From Gemmatimonadetes bacterium 2013_60CM_65_52 (GTDB lineage: Bacteria > Gemmatimonadota > Gemmatimonadetes > Gemmatimonadales > Gemmatimonadaceae): 64,000 nucleotides of DNA. The DNA lies in contig NGFI01000008.1 of the NCBI GenBank assembly GCA_002215645.1, positions 310,001 through 374,000 of the forward strand. Reading direction: 5' to 3'. Within the stretch, counting starts at the first letter, position 1, and each line of letters starts with the position of its first letter. The notes under the pieces were generated by a model. It made no database searches and was not told the origin of the DNA. It saw only the letters and a list, made by a program, of their open reading frames with translations. Position numbers and translations under genes: made by a program. Positions 61,730-64,000 of the stretch are shown one piece after another.

Positions 61730-62667
61730 CGCCATCGCGCGACCGCCGCGCGCCGCTCGTCATTGCGGCCGCGATCGTTGGCATCTCCTTCTCCGGGCCG
61801 CTCGTCCGCTTGTCCCATGCGCATCCGCTTGCGATCGCATCGTGGCGACTGGCGTTCTCGCTCGTGATCGTGGCTGTCGCGCTCGCCATCACCGGGCAAT
61901 GGAGGCAGTGGCGACGGCTGTCTCGCCGCGACCTCCTCGTCGCTCTCGGCGCGGGAGCGATGCTCGCGCTCCACTTCTGGAGCTGGAACACCGCCGTCGG
62001 CCTCACCAGCGTCGCCGCGGCCGTCGTGCTCGTGAACACGCAGCCGGCAATCGTCGCCATACTTTCCGCGATTCTCCTGCACGAAGCACCAGGACGCCGG
62101 CAGTGGATCGGCATAGCGGTCGCGATGATCGGTGCACTCATCGTCGCCGCACCGGCGCTCGGCGCGACCACGGTGGATCCTCACCCACGCGCCCTGCTCG
62201 GCGATACGCTCTCCGTGGTCGGCGCCGTCACCGCGGCCATCTATTTCGTCTCCGGGCGACACCTGCGCGCCTCGCTCGATCTCTGGGCCTACGTCGGCCT
62301 CGTGTACGGAGCATGCCTGATTTGCCTTCTCGCCCTGGCGGGACTGAGCGGCGCCCCGCTCACGCCACAGCCGCCGCGTGAGCTCGCGATCTTCGCCGCC
62401 CTCGCACTGGGCCCCATGCTCCTCGGCCACACCGGCTTCAACTGGGCGCTCGGCCACCTTCCCGCCTACGTCGTGAACCTCATGCTCCTCGGCGAGCCGA
62501 TCGGCGCCACGATCATCGCCGCCGTGATACCGGCTATCCGCGAAGTACCGGGCGCGGCCACGCTCATCGGTGGGGCAGTCGTCGCGGTGGGGATTCTGGT
62601 GACGGTGACGCAAAGGGGACAAGGCGCGGACTCCCTGCGACTACGTGAGCTGGCGGGTCCCGACTAG
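61726..62667 (+). CDS. EamA/DMT-family transporter
   Basis: The protein has the ten-helix, two-repeat plan of EamA drug/metabolite transporters: FWSWNTAVGLTSVAAAVVLVNTQP in the first half and GHTGFNWALGHLPAYVVNLMLLGEPIGAT in the second. The first helix (VIAAAIVGISFSGPLVRLS) is encoded upstream of the first ordinary start, TTG 61810. The in-frame CTG at 61726 overlaps the previous stop as CTGA, mirroring the ATGA/GTGA/TTGA overlaps used elsewhere here, and gives a full-length 313-residue protein. The transported compound is unknown. Confidence 0.82.
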   Translation: MTPSRDRRAPLVIAAAIVGISFSGPLVRLSHAHPLAIASWRLAFSLVIVAVALAITGQWRQWRRLSRRDLLVALGAGAMLALHFWSWNTAVGLTSVAAAVVLVNTQPAIVAILSAILLHEAPGRRQWIGIAVAMIGALIVAAPALGATTVDPHPRALLGDTLSVVGAVTAAIYFVSGRHLRASLDLWAYVGLVYGACLICLLALAGLSGAPLTPQPPRELAIFAALALGPMLLGHTGFNWALGHLPAYVVNLMLLGEPIGATIIAAVIPAIREVPGAATLIGGAVVAVGILVTVTQRGQGADSLRLRELAGPD

Positions 62668-62675
62668 CTTTCGGG

Positions 62676-63662
62676 ATGCGCTCACTGGACGTCATCTGCA
62701 CACGCGGGCCGCTCGTGGAGTCGAGGCACCGCGTACATGCGGCGGTCGTCAATGCCACTGGTGACCTCGTGGCCAGTGTCGGCAACCCGGCGCTCGTCAC
62801 CTATTGGCGCTCCTGCGCGAAGCCGTTCCAGGTGATGCCGCTCATCGCGCGCGGCGGATTCGATCGCATCGGCTGGGGCGACGACCAGCTCGCGCTCGCA
62901 TGCGGCTCGCATGGCGGCGAGCCGGAGCACGTCGCCATCGCGGAAGGAATGCTCGCGGCGCTCGGCATGGAGGAGGGTGATCTGGCGTGCGGACCGCACG
63001 ATCCCATCGCAGCCCGCGGGCAGAAGCTCCTCCGCGAATCGGGCAAACGTCCGACGCGGCTTCACAACAACTGCTCCGGCAAGCACGCCGCGATGCTCGC
63101 GCGAGCGCACACCGAGCGCTGGGCCACGGTCGGCTACGAGCGCGCGGAGCATCCGGTGCAGATGGATTGTCTCGCGGAGATATCGCGTTGGTCCGGCGTG
63201 CCGGAAGTCGACATCGAGCGCGCCGTGGATGGGTGCGGCGCGGTGGTCTTCGCACTCGGGCTCGAGCCCATGGCGCGCTCGTACGCGCGTCTCGCCGACG
63301 GTGCCCGCCGCACGCAGGAGATTCCTTCGCGCATCGTTCACGCGATGCAGACGCGCCCGTTCCTCGTCGGCGGCAGCGACCGCTTCGATAGCGCCCTCAT
63401 CGAGGCCACCGAGGGACGCGTCATCTCGAAGATCGGAGCCGAGGGCGTGCATTCGGTGGCTTTGGTGGATGAAGGGATTGGCGTGGCGCTCAAGGTGGAG
63501 GACGGCGCACAGCGGGCGCAGCTCCCGGCGGTCCTGGCCATCCTCCGCCATCTCGGCGCCTTACCGAGCGATCTGCCGCCACGTCTCGCGGAGTTCGCCG
63601 TCCGGCCCGTGCGCAATACGCGCGGCGAGATCGTGGGCGACGTCCGCGCCGAGCTGCAGTGA
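62676..63662 (+). CDS. L-asparaginase of the AnsA/L-asparaginase II (PF06089-like) family
   Basis: The 328-residue protein differs from the asparaginase at 2861. It has the conserved YWRSCAKPFQVMPLI (Arg-Ser-x-Ala-Lys-Pro-x-Gln), LACGSHGGEPEHV, LHNNCSGKHAAMLA and SKIGAEGVHSVAL, which define the rhizobial ReAV-like family of thermolabile asparaginases. It should hydrolyse asparagine in the cytoplasm. ATG 62676 follows the transporter by eight bases; the stop overlaps the GTG of the next gene. Confidence 0.86.
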   Translation: MRSLDVICTRGPLVESRHRVHAAVVNATGDLVASVGNPALVTYWRSCAKPFQVMPLIARGGFDRIGWGDDQLALACGSHGGEPEHVAIAEGMLAALGMEEGDLACGPHDPIAARGQKLLRESGKRPTRLHNNCSGKHAAMLARAHTERWATVGYERAEHPVQMDCLAEISRWSGVPEVDIERAVDGCGAVVFALGLEPMARSYARLADGARRTQEIPSRIVHAMQTRPFLVGGSDRFDSALIEATEGRVISKIGAEGVHSVALVDEGIGVALKVEDGAQRAQLPAVLAILRHLGALPSDLPPRLAEFAVRPVRNTRGEIVGDVRAELQ

Positions 63663-64000
63663 CGGGCTCTCGGCTCGACGCGCTCGACGAACCGACAATA
63701 CACCTCGTCCGCCTCGCCGCTCTCGTTGCCGGCGGGACCGAGACGCAGGTGCGCGACGCGCTCGCACTCGCCTCCACCAGCGTGCCGCAGCTCTGGGTGG
63801 ACGAGCTGCTGGTGCAGAGCTACCTCTTCTGCGGATTTCCACGTGCGCTCAACGCGGCGCGCGATTGGCGGCGAGTCGCACCCGATCCCGCTCCCCGGAG
63901 CGATGAGACAGATGACGTCGTCCACGTCGAGGAATGGCGGGACCGCGGCATCGCGACGTGCAAGGCCGTATACGGCGACATGTACGAGAAGCTCCGGCAG
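63659..64000 (+). CDS. Carboxymuconolactone decarboxylase / AhpD-like protein (3' end outside window)
   Basis: The frame opens with GTG inside the asparaginase stop and runs off the right edge after 114 codons. VDELLVQSYLFCGFPRALNAARDW matches the CMD/AhpD helical fold, in which a Cys and a His often act as redox or metal ligands; only one Cys of the usual pair region is visible here. The rest of the domain is outside the window, so peroxidase-partner and decarboxylase-type roles cannot be separated. Confidence 0.7.
   Translation, partial: MTGSRLDALDEPTIHLVRLAALVAGGTETQVRDALALASTSVPQLWVDELLVQSYLFCGFPRALNAARDWRRVAPDPAPRSDETDDVVHVEEWRDRGIATCKAVYGDMYEKLRQ

Noticed and set aside
61810-62667. TTG 61810 as start of the EamA transporter
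   Set aside because: It would remove the first predicted transmembrane helix; kept only as an alternative.
1-64000. CRISPR arrays, insertion sequences, prophage or integrase
   Set aside because: No regularly spaced direct repeats, transposase, integrase or phage structural motifs were seen.

Overview
The window reads as a chromosomal segment of a high-GC Gram-negative bacterium. It encodes outer-membrane export and lipid-transport machinery (a Wzi-like barrel, an SLBB/Wza-type export protein, MlaEFD), LPS-core heptose genes, tRNAs without an encoded CCA and a CCA-adding enzyme. Genes are densely packed, many with ATGA, GTGA or TTGA stop-start overlaps. The overall style and gene mix would fit Gemmatimonadota or a similar high-GC phylum. 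This is inference, because no rRNA or ribosomal protein marker is present.

Layout. (1) 1-3832: end of alaS, a small unknown, a CpsB/CapC-type PHP phosphatase, gmhA, a short-chain dehydrogenase and an L-asparaginase, all on the plus strand. (2) 3833-7743: a repeat palindrome, then a sigma70 promoter, a SAM-II riboswitch with terminator, and a second attenuator built around a leader peptide rich in Met, Ile and Thr codons, followed by hom-metX-metB. (3) 7683-18426: a minus-strand unknown; a plus-strand housekeeping run (cca, unknown, ZIP transporter, rarA, LEA lipoprotein, hflX) ending in a Wzi-like protein and a glycosyltransferase; then a minus-strand flippase-like membrane protein and a polysaccharide deacetylase. 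(4) 18468-29187: a tRNA(CAU), an extended-SDR reductase and a very large fused enzyme (fatty acyl-AMP ligase, acyl-CoA dehydrogenase, ACP, alpha-oxoamine synthase), an outer-membrane barrel, a PAP2 enzyme, wecB, and a GNAT-like protein resembling bacterial ceramide synthase. (5) 29200-54711: a Wzx/Wzy-type surface polysaccharide locus. It holds an MBOAT/SGNH O-acetylation pair, gmd-fcl, a PglF/PglE/PglC-like amino-sugar set, a GNAT, a five-gene acyl-building cluster (ACP, reductase, MBL hydrolase, KAS III, AMP ligase), Wzy-like, Wzz-like, several glycosyltransferases, rfbF-rfbG, a MurJ/Wzx-like flippase and the heptose kinase. (6) 54870-64000: a methyltransferase, mlaEFD, a small unknown, tRNA-Val, the SLBB export protein, an EamA transporter, a second type of asparaginase and a partial AhpD-like gene.

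How it works together. Sections 3, 5 and 6 supply sugars (GDP-fucose, a UDP-4-amino-6-deoxy sugar, CDP-4-keto-6-deoxyglucose, UDP-ManNAc, heptose), decorate them with acetyl and probably a hydroxyacyl group, polymerise them and export them. Section 4 looks like a sphingolipid pathway compressed into one polypeptide plus a reductase and a dispersed N-acyltransferase. The ACAD domain suggests an oxygen-independent way to place the sphingosine-type 4,5 double bond. The homoserine-methionine operon is controlled by two different RNA sensors in series. The fused enzyme and the tandem leader are the two most unusual things in the window. No transposase, integrase, CRISPR array or phage gene was seen.
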